In this document: positions 24,013-36,530 of the stretch, piece by piece
Numbering within the stretch: position 1 is the first letter of the stretch
Layout of the letters: every line of letters starts with the position of its first letter
NCBI GenBank assembly: GCA_037974665.1
Contig: CM075765.1
Coordinates: forward strand, 18,489,648-18,553,647
Reading direction: 5' to 3'
Source of the DNA: Ehretia macrophylla
Lineage: Eukaryota > Streptophyta > Magnoliopsida > Boraginales > Ehretiaceae
DNA: 64,000 nt
Translations under genes and position numbers: made by a program
Notes under the pieces: model-generated
The model's input: only the letters and a program-made list of their open reading frames with translations
Databases searched by the model: none
What the model was told of the DNA's origin: nothing

Positions 24013-24732
24013 TAAATATCCGTACGTTCAAGATAAAAGAAACAAGAAATGGCACGGTTTTCAAAGTATAGCACATTTAACATAACTGGATATGAAGAAA
24101 AGTAAAATCGAAGCATTGTGTGGTCATGACCTTATGCCTATCACATTAATGTGATGTAAAAAAGACCACTGAACCCAAAAGGGTTCAAAGGCAGAGGAAA
24201 AATCATCATGGTTTTAGTAAATCTGTTAATTCAAGATACAGGAATTTAGCTTCCTTTTGAAGAAAACTTCGCCATGGAAACGTGTCCTTGAGTTTTTAAT
24301 GTTCTTTCATATTCTCTCTAGGCCTTTTCATCTTCTCTATCTGCCGATGCTTTCGGGCTTAGAAAAGCATTACTTTTGGCCAAGTGATTAGACATTGCCT
24401 CTACAAAAGCTTATATATATAAATAAGTACTTGGAAGAGTTTGTGAGAATTCAAACTCATTCAGGTAAAATGTTTCCTCTCCAATGGTGAAACAAATAAC
24501 CTTGGTTTGCCTAGCCAAAAACTACCTTGCTTTTGTGGAGAGCGTACAATTATATTCCTTCAGATTCAAGCTTTCAAAGTGAAGTTGGGGAAAAGGTGTA
24601 CAAAAAAGTGAATGAATTTCTATAAGAAAAATGAACTTTATTGCTCATCTAATTACTATTTGTAAAAGAGACATAAAAGTATTTTAATTGCTATCTTTTG
24701 TGGTATAAATTAAAGTAGTTTATAATACCTTG

Positions 24733-25583
24733 TTGACGTGCAAATTTCACAAATAGTCCTTATTGTTTATTCGAATTTTTAACTTAGTCTCTATTATTTA
24801 AAGTTAATCAATTTAGTCTTGATTGTTTATAAAAATTTGTCAATTTCGTCATCCCTATCAAAATTTAGATTAATTCTAACGAAAAAGTGGTGAGGTGTTG
24901 CGCACCTGACCACTCTGTCAAGGGAAAATTTGAAAAAATAATAAATGTTCAACTTAATCGATATTGTTTTACATAAAATTCTACATAGTTCTTAATGTTC
25001 AGAAAATAATCTAACATAATCCCCAATGTTCTGCATATATATCATATTCATCTTAATTATTTCACAAATTATTTAAATTAGCCCTTGTTACGAAAACACA
25101 CATCACATACACAAAGCACTATTGTGCGTGTATATGTATGTGCATATATATTTATGTGTATACATATGTATGTCTTTACGTGTATCTGCATATGTATGGG
25201 TGTATGTCTTTACGTGTATCTGCATATGTATGTGTATGTGTATGTGTATGGATATATATGTGCTTTATAGATATATAGCATGTGCGTATGTGTGTGTGTT
25301 TTGTAATATATACTTATATACGGATTAAATTGAATATTTTATGAAACAATTAAAAATGAAGATGATACATCTTCAAAGGGCATATTGATAATTCTGTAAA
25401 TTATGTAAAGGGTAATTTACGCATTTCATGCATTTACCATTTAAATTAATTGATTTTTTGTCAGTAAGGTCTAACTTGACTAACTTTTTGAAACATTGAA
25501 GATTAAATTTGATAACTTTAAATAATAAGGACAAAATTAAATTTTTGATATAAAAAATAGGGAATTATTGCGTAATTTACCCC
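24733..25583. repeat. Mutator-like foldback repeat, diverged
   Basis: It starts with CAAATTTCACAAATAGTCC and ends with CGTAATTTACCCC, with TAGTCTCTATTATTT phrases between, as in the bounded elements at 22069 and 50457. It is interrupted by a TATG-rich microsatellite (25121-25290). No target duplication found. Confidence 0.45.
25121..25290. repeat. Imperfect TGTATG/TATG microsatellite
   Basis: A run of TGTATGTG-type units, containing a direct repeat of GTATGTCTTTACGTGTATCT about 40 bases apart. The overlapping frames of alternating Tyr, Val and Cys here are by-products of the repeat. Confidence 0.8.
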
Positions 25584-25689
25584 ATTTTTTACTAAGCTAA
25601 TCGAACTTGAGATTCGTTATTATTTGCTCATAAGTTATTGATCTCCACTTAAATTAGTTCCAAAAAAAGGGGTTAATGATTAACAAGTA

Positions 25690-26290
25690 ATGGTCAATTA
25701 TGAAAATAGTCCCAATTGTTGTCACTATTTTCAAGTTAGTTCGTATAGTTTCAAAAAAATATATTAGAATAGTTCTTAAATATTTCCAAAAGTGGTCAAA
25801 TTGATTCCTTCCATCAAAAAGTTGGTCAACATTAATAGAAAAACGTCTACATGACACTTATTTGGAGAGTAAAATTGGAATAATTTAAAATTGGTCAATT
25901 TACTGCTGAAGATTTTTTAAAAAGTGATCAAATTAGCCCTCATTATTTTTAAAAAAGTTTAATCCAATCCTTATTTCCTTTCATCTCTTTTTCTTTTCCT
26001 CGTTTTTCTTTTTCTTTTCCCCTTCACCTTCTTCATCTTCATCAAACATACAAAATCACACATGTACTCACATAGGAATCACACACAACACACACAACCA
26101 TACCCATATTTCCCGACATACACTCTACTGGTCTGACCATTTTCCATTAATGTTAACCACCTTTTTGAATTTGACTACTTTTGGGAAATTACTAAGGGAA
26201 CTATTTTGAATTTTTAAGAACAATATTAACTTGGAAAACATTAACAACATTAGAGACCATTTGTAAAATTGAAGCATGAGAATGAGAATA
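25690..26290. repeat. Mutator-like foldback repeat, fragment
   Basis: ATGAAAATAGTCCCAATTGTT at the left and a loosely inverted GAGACCATTTGTAAAATTG at the right frame TTAGCCCTCATTATTTTT-type phrases. Termini are not preserved well enough to set borders. Confidence 0.35.
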
Positions 26291-26299
26291 GGTCATGCC

Positions 26300-29200
26300 C
26301 TTTATGAAGTTGTGCACCAAAATTGACCTATCGGGTTAGAGGGAAAAAGCTACATACATGAGCTATTGATTTATGTAACTATAATTAAGGATAACAACCA
26401 AGAAGAAAAAGAATGAAAGAAGCGTTTAAGCCTGTCAACTGATTCAACTCCTTGATACGAAATTGAAATCTAAATACGAATATAGAATAGTAATCAATAA
26501 ACAAAATCCAAGAAATTATATAGTTTGATTCAACAGTATTTATGTTAAAATCTATATAGATCATCTTTCACATAATAACGTATAGGGACAAATTTTTTTA
26601 TGTCTAATGCATCAAGTTGTATTTTTAATTTTAAAGAAAATGATCCATTAAACCTAATGTTTTGTGATTTCGTAATTAGGAATCTTATTTTAGTTTCGCA
26701 TATATTCTAGATGGTAAGATTTACTCTCAAAAGTAGAAGGAAAGGAAATAATAATAATAAGAAGAATGCTACAAAAATTGAAATGAAGTGTTCCATGTTA
26801 AAATTATTGGCTTATTGCTTAATCCCTCTTTTTATCCTTTTTGCCGATAAAATTAAACCCTTTACTCTTACAAATCTCGTATTTTTTTACTCCCCCAGAA
26901 TTGGAACCTACAAACTTTGGTATGAAATAAGGTGGGTGTTTATCGACTTGGATATCACTACAATATAGTACTCTACTTGAGTTTTAAGTTGTTATAGTTG
27001 AAATAGCTTAGCGCATAATAGGGCTCCTTCAAATGCTTCTTTTTTTAATTTTCTTTTCAAAAGATATATTGGGAGATTGCTTAGCCCCATTCATCTTTGA
27101 TGCACGGACGCTCGATCTGTGTCGGTGATAGCGAAAAGGAATTATTGAATAACTTAGTAAATTGATATGACGGGAAATAGGCTACTGCACTTTCAGAGTG
27201 ACATATCTCAAAAATGATCTAGCTTTGGAAAATATTTTTCGTTAGTAAGAAACATATCCTTTCGTTCAAAAATTACCAAATCCTATCGGACATATTGTGA
27301 AAAGGGAATCTTATATAGTCACGACATCCATTTCATTCCTTGTGGTTGGAAAGTCTAGTCTAATTATTTATTTACTGCTTGGAGATGATTATTGCCTTGT
27401 CGCAATACTCTGCCAAAGGGTCCCAATAGGACTACGTTATTTCCTAATCGATGTATCATTGATGCCACATCCTGTGTTATTGATCGTGAGAGATCATCAA
27501 AATGTCGAAGGCATCAACAGGACCATAACGAGTATATATATGGAATTAGCATGACAAGATCTTCTGAGCAAGATCATCTACAGAATGTAAGCAGTCTTCC
27601 TTACACTGAATTAGTATAATGAAAATTCTACCTTCCGAAATTCGGCCATTCGACCTATGAGTGAAATTATGGGGTCCATTTTTCTTTAATTTTTAGGCCG
27701 AATGACTGAATTCCGAATTAAAGACCAGCCCTTAGTATAATGGTACATATCCAGAATAAACAAATTAGAACATCTAATATTTCTTGAATTCTTTCTTTAT
27801 GTTATGTTTGGTTCTCAATAATTTTCAAGTCAACAATATAATTTGGTGGAAATTAAAATCTAGATTTCAACCCTTAGTTTTGGTTATCAACAAACATATA
27901 GGCAGCTTGTTTTTGTCAATATTTCCTTCCAGAATTACCGGGAATATTATATGTACATGGAAAATGCAATACAAACAATTCCTTCGCCGAAAGTTAAATT
28001 TTTATTTTTAACTCAGAAACACAATTAAATGATAGAAATAGAAAAAGTGCTCGTCACTTTTCATTAAATGTAATTCTGTTTTAATTTAAGCGCTCAGTGA
28101 TGGTAACATTCCTAACCTCGTTATTCTAAATCAAACAAGAAAAAAAAAAAAAAAAAAAATCTTGGGGCAAGTAACTTACTTGCCCCCATTTTCTTTTTCA
28201 CTTACGGCCATATTGGTAGGTGTTTGGGGAAGAGTGAAAAATCATAGCAATCATATAACTCCTATTTATTTATTTAAGTATAGCTAAATGTTATACAAAA
28301 TAAACACATCTTTTAGATTTATACATAAACACATGCTGTCAAATGTTAATTTTTTCAGAAGTCATGGCCTAGACTACAACCTAATATATATAGTTATTAA
28401 TTACAAGAAAGAGATTCTCTCTAACACCTCTTGCAAACTTGAAGTGCTACTAGCAAGGTAAGCAACTGTAGTTTGAAATAAGGAATGTTGAAGTATATAT
28501 GGAAAGACACGATTGTCTGTCTAAAGACCTATGTGAATGTTTTGAAATGGAGATGTTCGTCTTTTGCAACACCACACAAAAACAAGAGACATGAATACAT
28601 GAATGGGCTTCTCTAACACATGAAGGGGAGCATCGAAACCTCTTTCTCTTTCCATTATGTAGAAGTCATTTAGCTCACATTGTTGGCCTTGAGTTCGCAT
28701 TGGTCTTACAAAGACCTAGTTTCTTTGTAGTTGAAGTGTAATTGGTTTTACTTCTAAGCAATTCCTATTTTTTCTAACAATTTTTAACTAATTAATTTGT
28801 ATATATAGAAATATAAGAGCTAACAATATGTTATATATATATGGAGCTTGTTCGCCCTATATAAAGTTCTCAAAAGCCATATCTTTGGATGATCATGAAA
28901 AGCACAGAGTAATGAAATTATCTTAAAGTTTGAAATATTCAACAAAAGAAACAAAATTAGATTGATTTTATATCAAAAGCACTTTTTATATATATTAATC
29001 TGGTCCCCTCAGGTAAGGCAATTCGATGCAGGGATTGTTCAAACACGTTGGAGAAAAGAAAAAAAAAAGGCGAGTCATATATTTATTTTGATTCTCATCA
29101 AATCACATGCTATAAAAAGGCGGAAACTGATAATTGCCAAGAAATGTGCGCAAATGAAACTAAAGTAGTGGAAAAAAGGCTCAAAGCAAGCAAAAGGTTG

Positions 29201-29350
29201 ATACCTATGTGACAGTCCCAGACTACTAGTAGCTGTTGTTATTGTTAAGTTCCACATGCATGCCATTAACAGTTTCTCATTGAATTTTGGTTCAATTATT
29301 GGAGTAATAATGCGGACTAGAGAGTCAAAAGGTAATCAACTTTGTTGGTA
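26300..29350. other. Intergenic, no gene established
   Basis: AT-rich DNA with a 21-base poly-A near 28140-28162. Two overlapping frames at 27297-27619 are slightly richer in GC than the surroundings, but show no domain I recognise. I annotate no gene here. Confidence 0.4.
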
Positions 29351-29352
29351 AC

Positions 29353-29354
<2 letters not shown>

Positions 29355-29401
<47 letters not shown>

Positions 29402-29408
29402 TTGTAAC

Positions 29409-29453
<45 letters not shown>
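29355..29453. repeat. Twin (TA)n tracts
   Basis: Two (TA)n runs (about 29355-29399 and 29411-29453), each introduced by the same phrase, GTAACCTTTATATATA. This implies duplication of an original tract with its flank. Confidence 0.9.
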
Positions 29454-29457
<4 letters not shown>

Positions 29458-29794
29458 TGTACAGAAAGAGGACATTTTCTATTCCCTAGAAATGAAGAGA
29501 TAAAATATCACCCAAGTACTATATACTGATGATTGGTATATCTTAATGAAGTAAGAATGAAATGTCATTTTCAACTCTATTGCGAATCCCATACTATGTA
29601 TGAAATAATGAACATAGGAATCTCATTCCTAAGATAATACATTTCCTCTAATGTGGGATTAGCCATTCTTGATAAAAACACATGGGAATAACTCATTTTT
29701 ATGTTTTTGGAAATGAGCGCATTCGCTAAATGACTAAAATGTCTTCTCAAAATATAATATATTACAAAAGTATCCACTTACATCTATGTTATTG

Positions 29795-30345
29795 CCTTAA
29801 TAATTATAATACTAATAATAATAATAATAACAATAATAACAATAATATAATGACAATAATAATAAAAATAATGATGATGATGATGATGTTATTAAAACTT
29901 AATAAACATACTATATATACGATAAAACTCATTTGTCAAATGACCAAACTACCTTTTAAAATAATAACATATTAGAAAAGTAGCCCTTTATACAAATGTT
30001 ATTATCTTAAGAATATAAATAAATATATTGATAATAATAATAGTAATGATAATAATAAACTAATATCAATAAATAATAACACTAAATGAAAATATGTTAA
30101 ATGATAATAAACACATTATATATATGTTAAAAAAAATAATTTGTCAAATAACCAAAATGCCCTTTTAAAACATAGCATATTACAAATTTAGCCCATTATA
30201 TATGTTATTGTCTTAAATTAACATAAACATAATTATAATTATCATCAATAATAATAATAATCATAATTAATAATTGATAAATAATAATGATCTTAAATAA
30301 TAATAGTAATGAAATAATATTAATAACTAATAATAATCTTAAGGT
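29795..30345. repeat. AAT/GAT trinucleotide-rich region with a repeated phrase
   Basis: Interrupted (AAT)n, (GAT)n and mixed runs. The phrases ACATATTA(C/G)AAA and CAAATGACCAAA(C/A)T(A/G)CC-like recur near 29755, 29935-29985 and 30145-30185, followed by TTATTGTCTTAA-like text. That suggests a diverged tandem array with a period of about 200 bp. No gene. Confidence 0.5.
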
Positions 30346-30480
30346 AATAAACATATTCCAGATATAATCACAAATCATTCGCAATACTACTTTAATATAC
30401 TGACTACTAAACATGAACTTAGAATTAAAACACCCGTCCCTATCTTTATTTCTAGAGTATACCACTCATGACATACTTTT

Positions 30481-30558
30481 TACCAAGTTTATTCAATTTT
30501 CAATTTCATTCCATTTCTTTACCAAGTTTATTCAATTTTCAATTTCATTCCATTTCTT
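30481..30558. repeat. Perfect 39-bp tandem duplication
   Basis: Units 30481-30519 and 30520-30558 both read TACCAAGTTTATTCAATTTT and continue identically. Confidence 0.9.
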
Positions 30559-30599
30559 AACTTATTCAGTTCTGATCCAAATTCATTTTAAAGTACCAA

Positions 30600-32365
30600 T
30601 TGCAACCTAAAGTTAATTCGTTGAATAACTTCAAATGACAAAATTCCAATGAGGATATATAGGATAAGCTGAGCTCCAGATTGCCAAAATGCAAGATTCC
30701 CTCACGGTCGTGTGAGAGAAAAGATGTCATCACATGAGACCTTATATAATTTGCAATTTTGCAGTAATCTCTTGGAACCATATGCAGACATTCATCAACT
30801 TTATGATCGTAGTTATATATTATGTGGCTGCAGTGAGCGTAGGCAAATTGATTTCCAAGAAATTTATATTCTTTTGGTTTGATGGATTTAAGTGCATACA
30901 AACTCAAAGAATATATTTGAGATTGAAAGTCTCCGATGATTCTGCGCATCTTTTGACTCTTCAATCTGCAACATTCTTAATGGGACCATCCCCAACATTT
31001 GCGGTCTCACCAGCTGTTCTCCTCAATCTAGTCTTGAATATGTTAGCTTTATTTTTTGACCCCACTTGCGTTCTGTTCTATGATCCCACAGGGAAATATA
31101 TTTGTACACACTAATACTACATATATTGAAAAATTAATCCTAATCATACCCTTTTAAGTGAAAAGAAATATTTCGAAACTTCAGATTCGGTTCTAATATG
31201 AGATACCCTCTCCCGTATTTACAGTCTAACCCGACTTAACGTTTGCAATATGTTTTCTTAAGTGAGATTGCCAGGGATGGATCTAAGCTTTTTATTTAGT
31301 TTTAGCTAGAATCATACAATTAATTCATGTATAATTTTGTTTTCTCTATGGCGGCTAAGTTGATTTTCAAAAGAAAAGAAATTGAGGTTACAACCCTCAC
31401 TTAAATGAAAGTAGCTCTGCCCATAGAGATTACGCGTATATCGAGGTTGAGACCTTGATGTGATTATGAAGTACGTTTTAGAACTGTTCTTCGTCAATAA
31501 CGTAAAATAAAATGATGCTATTTATTTCCTTTATAGGACATTTACAGATACAAACGAGCAAATCACCTTTCTTGATTCCCAAAATCCAAGGGGGACTTTT
31601 TGGAAGGTCCGTGTTCCGCTTCTTTTGTTGACATGTTATTGCAATGTCTATGCTATCATTTTCATCAAAGGTGGTCACAATGCTTACAAAAGCAAAGATA
31701 ATTACTTTCTGTAAAGTGAAACTCATCGCTTTATGTCTTCTCTCTTTCTTTATTTCTTTTGCAAGGAAGGAATATCTTTTATATCTGTCTTTTCTCGTGC
31801 AATGAAGCAATATTAAACATTAATATCCAGATTACAACGTTAATCTTCACTTTATTTCAGGGTAACATGGACTCTGAGTTTAAATCATCTCATGACGTTA
31901 CGTTATGAGAAATGCAAATTCGACATGATTCACGGTTTTGGATGTACAACAAGAAATCTACTGAACTACTATTGGATTGAATTATGCGTAGACGTTTACT
32001 AGAACCCTTTGCTTATGATTGTGGATTCTTCACCACAAGTAGGTTGGTGGTTATAGGTCAACATCTTGTATGTGAACTAGCTAGCTAGTACACTACATCG
32101 AGTAGTCTCGTGTAATAAGTTATAAAAGAATATACATCATGTGAAGTACGATCATATGACCCAAAAAAAAAAAACTTGTGAAGTACGATCATACATGACA
32201 GCATAGACGAGACTATATGACCCGTGGAATATTCCGGGTAAAGTCTTTCGAACAATAATCGATATCTTTATTCGTTGTCCTTTTTGGAAAAGTCTCTAAA
32301 TATACTTAATTTTTTATTGTATCAATTTAGTGTGATTGTTCATGACTAAAAATAAACCAAACTAA
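30600..32365. other. Intergenic, no gene established
   Basis: Open frames on opposite strands at 30566-31114 and a minus frame at 31478-31810 are of modest length. They lack introns, domains or a promoter context I can defend. A duplicated 20-base phrase (GTGAAGTACGATCATA) occurs at 32140 and 32179. Confidence 0.35.
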
Positions 32366-32627
32366 CACTACAAGAAAAACTGTTAATAGTGACGGTCCGT
32401 CACCTTTTCGTCACCAAAACAGTAACGAAAATGTGACGAAAATTTTCATCCATAAATAGTGATAATTTGGAGACGATTTCGAGCCAACATAAGTATTTCG
32501 TCTCCAAACCGTCTCCACTGTCAACGATTTAGAAACAATTTTACAAGTCATTTCTAAATAATCGCCAATAGGAGACGGTTTGGAGACGATTTATTTATGT
32601 CATCTCCAAACTGTCACAAAAAAGGGT

Positions 32628-33118
32628 GACAAACCCATTTGTTCTGTCACCCATATTTAAAAATATATATATTTAAATTAAAAAATTAGTATTTTAAAAA
32701 AAAAATCCAAAAGGGTGACAGAACCAATGGTCTATCACCAAAAAGAGTGACGGACCCATTTGTTCCGTCACACATATTTTTTAAAAAAATTAGTATTTTA
32801 AAAAAAATCCAAAAGGGTGACAGAATCAATGGTCCATTACCGAAAAGAGTGACGGACCCATTTGTTCCGTCACCCATATTCTAAAAAAAAATTATTTAAA
32901 TTAAAAAAATTAGTATTTTTAAAAAAATCTAAAAGGGTGATGAAAGTAATGGTCCATCACCGAAAAGGGTGACGGACCCATTTGTTCCGTCACCCATATT
33001 TAAAAATATATATATTTAAATTTAAAAAATTAGTATTTTTTTTAAAAAATCCAAAAGGCTGACGGAACTAATGGTCCGTCACCGAAAAGGGTGACAGACC
33101 CATTTGTTCCGTCACCCA
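32628..33118. repeat. Left subterminal repeat array of CACTA 1
   Basis: Five units with a period of about 100-123 bp. Each is centred on ACCCATTTGTTC(C/T)GTCAC preceded by GTGACGGA or a close variant. Each unit can pair with itself, because GTGACGGA and TCCGTCAC are complementary. The open frame on the minus strand (32686-32877) only reflects this array. Confidence 0.85.
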
Positions 33119-33648
33119 ATTTTTTTTTTATTTTATAGGAAAAATTTAAACAAAGACAAAAATAAAAATAACTAAATAAATTAACTGACAAAATTAAAAA
33201 TAAAAATAAAAAAGGGGACGGACCACTTTGGTCCGTCTCCTTCTCAAAGACAAAAAAAAAATTAATGTAATAAAATTAAAAATTAAAAAAAGGGACGGAC
33301 CACTTTATCCGTCATCATAATTTGGAAATGGAAATGAATATCATCTCCAATTCGTCTCCGAAAAAAGACAAAGGAGACAACATGGTTAAATATATAATGT
33401 TAAATAGTTATTGAATTAATCTTTCCGTTTAATAATTAAATTAAAAATTATTTTTACTAAATAATAAAATATTTTAATTTAGAATTTAAGTTAAAAATAA
33501 TAATTAATCAATTATTAATAATTTACCCTAAACTTGTAATTAAATTATAAATTAAATAGCAAAGAAATTAATTTTTTTTATAATTTTTTTTTTATAAAAA
33601 ATCCCCCCAAAAAAATTATTCATTATTTTTTTAAAAAATTAGTAGAAA

Positions 33649-33683
33649 GGGGTGGGGGGGGGGGGGGGGCGGGCGCAGGGGGG
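33649..33683 (+). repeat. Long G-run with quadruplex potential
   Basis: Thirty-five bases that are almost all G, including 16 consecutive G, followed by GGGCGCAGGGGGG. It stands out sharply from the AT-rich interior of CACTA 1. Confidence 0.85.
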
Positions 33684-34233
33684 TTTATTTTTTTTAAGAA
33701 GAAAAAGGAGACGGAATAAAGACAAACTCTTAACATTTTTTATTATTCTTTAATTTGTTTAAATATCCCCCCAAAAAATTCAAATAAAAAAAATTATATT
33801 TTTGGAGACGGACCCATCCAGTCCTTCACCAAAATTGGAGATGAACCATCCAGTTCGTCTCCAAAATTGGAGACGAACCCAAGGTTCGTCACCAAAATTA
33901 GAGACGAATCCAAGGTTCCATCTCCAAAATTGGAGACGGAACAGGGATCCGTCTCCAAAAATGTAATTATTTTGTGTTTGAAATTTTTAGGGAAAAAATT
34001 TAAACAAATTGGAAAAGACATGTCAAGGGTTCATTTCCTTTTCATATCTTTTTGGAGACGAATTGAAGACGACATTCATATTCCGTCTCCGAATCGTTTC
34101 TTTTTTTTTTTTTTAATTTTTTGGAAAAATATTCAAACAAATTGAAAAAAATATATCAAGGGTTCGTCTCCATTCCGTCTCCAAAACAGAGACGGAATGG
34201 AGACGGACCTTTATTCAAACAAATAAAAAAAAC

Positions 34234-34296
34234 GTGCCAAGTCCTTTTGAAAGGACTTGGCACATGGTTTCAAGTGGCTGGAATTCCAGCCACTTG
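34234..34296. repeat. Two adjacent perfect palindromes inside CACTA 1
   Basis: The first palindrome has 14-base arms (GTGCCAAGTCCTTT) around a 2-base spacer, at 34234-34263. Seven bases later, the second is a perfect palindrome of 26 bases (34271-34296) with arm CAAGTGGCTGGAA and no spacer. The flanking DNA is low-complexity A/T. Confidence 0.92.
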
Positions 34297-34716
34297 AACA
34301 AATTTTTGAATTTTCTTCCAAAAATATTTTGGGAGGAAATTCAAACACAAAAAAAAAATCTATACATAACCCTTTCCCCCCTTTCTTTCCTCTTATCTCA
34401 TACTTCCAAAAAATTTATCCATAACACTCCCTCTTTAAGGTAATTTTTTTTATGTTTATTTCAATTTTTAAATTTATTTTGGTTTATTTTCATTATATGT
34501 ATTTTTGTATATAATGCGAAATATATGTATATGTATTATGATTTTAGATTTTTTTTATACTTCCACGTTTTTTGGATTATATATATCTATTATGTATATA
34601 TGTCATATATATGTATAAATAATATATTTAGGTAATTATATATAGTTTTGGTAGTTTTTTTTCATAATTTTAAGGTTTTTTTAAAAAATATTTCAGCTTT
34701 ATTTAGTTTTTTTTCC

Positions 34717-34782
<66 letters not shown>

Positions 34783-35559
34783 AAGTGATAGATTTAGGTA
34801 AATATATATTTTTTATAGGTTCAAGAAAATTTTAATGTTTTTTTTTTTAAAAATAATTCAGATTTTGGAGACGATTTGGAGACGAAAATAATTGGAGACG
34901 AATTAGAGATGAACTGTAAGTGAGATGAAATGTGAGGAAGACGGAACGGAAACGAAATATGATGGAGACGGAACTGTGACAAAATGTGAGGGAGACGAAA
35001 TGGTGACGAAATGTGAGGGAGACGGAACGGAGACCAATTGTGATGGAAACGGAATGGTGACGAAATGTGAAGAAGACGAAACGGTGACGAAATGCGAGTG
35101 AGACGGATTGGAGACGAACATCATTAATGACGAAAAGGGGACGAAATATCTTTTCGTCTCCATTTGAGACGAAATTCAAAATTGGAGACGGTGCAAAAGG
35201 TGACGGCATATTTTCGTCTCCTTTCTGTCTCCTTTTCCAGATTGGAACGCAAAATTTCTTGTAGTGTAAATCAAGTTTTTTTTCATTAGATAGAGTCGGT
35301 TATATAAATCTATATCGATATCACTAATTAATTATTGTCGATAGTCGTCTCCTTCTTTAACTCTATACAAACAAGGTCTGACCTAAAAAAAACGAACAAC
35401 TACTTCAATTTAATTAGTGTTATGAAGTAAATTTTTGTTTATTAATAAAATCAATTTCTCCTACAAAAGACTAGTACGGTTCGGAAACATATAAGGGAGG
35501 CAGTCCCTCTAATTATTCTAAGATGCAATTTACCTAATGAAACTCTTAGATTGTTATAA

Positions 35560-35760
35560 CCTCTATTAGAATATACACTTATCACATATAGAAAAATCTT
35601 AAACTTTAAAACTACTTGATAAGGTATTGGGCTACTCCACCTGACACCACACATGAGGGGGAGTATTAGAATATACACTTGTCCCTCATAGAAAAATCAT
35701 AAACTGTAAAACTACCTTATAAGATCTTGTACTACTCCACTTGACACCAATTAGTTTTAG
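35560..35760 (+). mobile_element. LTR-retrotransposon fossil (LTR fragment, duplicated)
   Basis: A polypurine-like GAGGGGGAG near 35653 is followed by TATTAGAATATACACTT, the look of a polypurine tract followed by an LTR start in plant Ty1/copia-like elements. A similar segment just upstream (about 35571-35650) matches it, giving two partial copies. Only a fragment remains; it is old and non-coding. Confidence 0.4.
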
Positions 35761-36280
35761 AATGAAATCTCAGTTATCTTAACAACCTAAACCTCTTGGG
35801 AGAGTGAAGACAAATGGAAGTAAAATGTAAGGTGAATCCTAAATTAGTTTGTGTATCAATCAATATATTGATTTTAGTTATAACTCTATATATGCAGCTT
35901 AAATCGACGAGTTTAATGTATCATTCTAAAGCGACTTTCAAAATGAATAGTTAAGATTAATCTGGTGATATCAGATAGCTCAAATCTCACACCTTAATGA
36001 CTAGGGGACAATAAGATTTCAAGACTAGGATAATTTAACAAGATGACAAAATATACATTTGGAATTATAGATTAACCCTAATGCCTCCTTTAAAAATAAA
36101 ATAAAATAAAATAAACTACGAATGGCATTATAGTTCATGCTGTACCTCGTGGTAGGCTGAGATGATTGACTTCCTAAAGCACATAACCAAAATGAAGATA
36201 TATTAAGCGATTGGATTTGGTTTGACGCGTTGATTCTTTTTTTTTGTTTTGGCCAACAATTCTCTATATATATGTCAAAA

Positions 36281-36530
36281 TTTAGTAACCTCACACTAGG
36301 CATTTGGTCTAGTGGTATGATTTTTGCTTTAAGTACGAGAAGTCCCGAGATCGATCCTTATAGTTAATATCTTCAGTAATGTAATATTAGTTTTTAAGTC
36401 TCCTTTAATACAGTTTAGTAACCTAGCTCACACTAGGCATTTGATCTAGTGGTATGATTCTCGCTCCAAGTGCGAGAAGTCTCGAGATCGATCCTTAGAG
36501 TTAATATCCCTAGTGATGTAATTGGCTTCT
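36281..36530 (+). mobile_element. Tandem pair of tRNA-Pro-derived SINE-like units
   Basis: tRNA-like heads at 36299-36358 and 36436-36495 begin GGCATTTGGTCTAGTGGTAT (second copy GGCATTTGATC..) and closely follow plant tRNA-Pro through the D arm, anticodon arm and T arm. The anticodon positions read TAA and CAA instead of TGG. The 3' acceptor side is lost, so neither is a working tRNA gene. Each is followed by TTAATATC and a body with TTAGTTTTTAAGTCTCCTTT, similar to the SINE at 48368. The phrase TTTAGTAACCT..CACACTA precedes both heads. It may be the target duplication of the first unit or part of a tandem duplication. Confidence 0.7.

Larger units (their letters stand above)
32366..35266. 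mobile_element. Non-autonomous CACTA (En/Spm) element 1
   Basis: Terminal inverted repeats CACTACAAGAAAAA (left) and its complement ending TTTCTTGTAGTG (right). The 3-bp target duplication TAA lies at 32363-32365 and 35267-35269. The element is 2901 bp with no transposase frame. Subterminal DNA carries many GACGG / CCGTC motifs, the kind of short arrayed motif that En/Spm TNPA-like proteins bind. Inside are five diverged repeats (32628-33118), a G16 run (33654-33669), two adjacent perfect palindromes (34234-34296), a (TA)n tract (34719-34778), and a right array of GGAGACG/GTGACGAAATG units (34860-35230). Confidence 0.92.

Noticed and set aside
25085-25328. Tyr/Val/Cys-rich overlapping frames
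   Set aside because: Produced by the TGTATG microsatellite.
29812-29890. Possible CRISPR-like or regular array in the AAT-rich region
   Set aside because: This is simple-sequence DNA without distinct spacers. No CRISPR would be expected in a plant nuclear genome.
30566-31114. Opposing frames of 132 and 126 codons
   Set aside because: Each lies in the shadow of the other. No recognisable family and no splice or promoter evidence, so I could not support either as a gene.
34847-35209. Long minus-strand frames rich in FRHRFVF / SHFVTVPS repeats
   Set aside because: These are translations of the right subterminal GTGACGAAATG array of CACTA 1, not a protein gene.
36299-36495. Two functional tRNA-Pro genes
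   Set aside because: Anticodon positions are altered and the 3' acceptor half is missing; a SINE-like body follows. Treated as tRNA-derived repeats.
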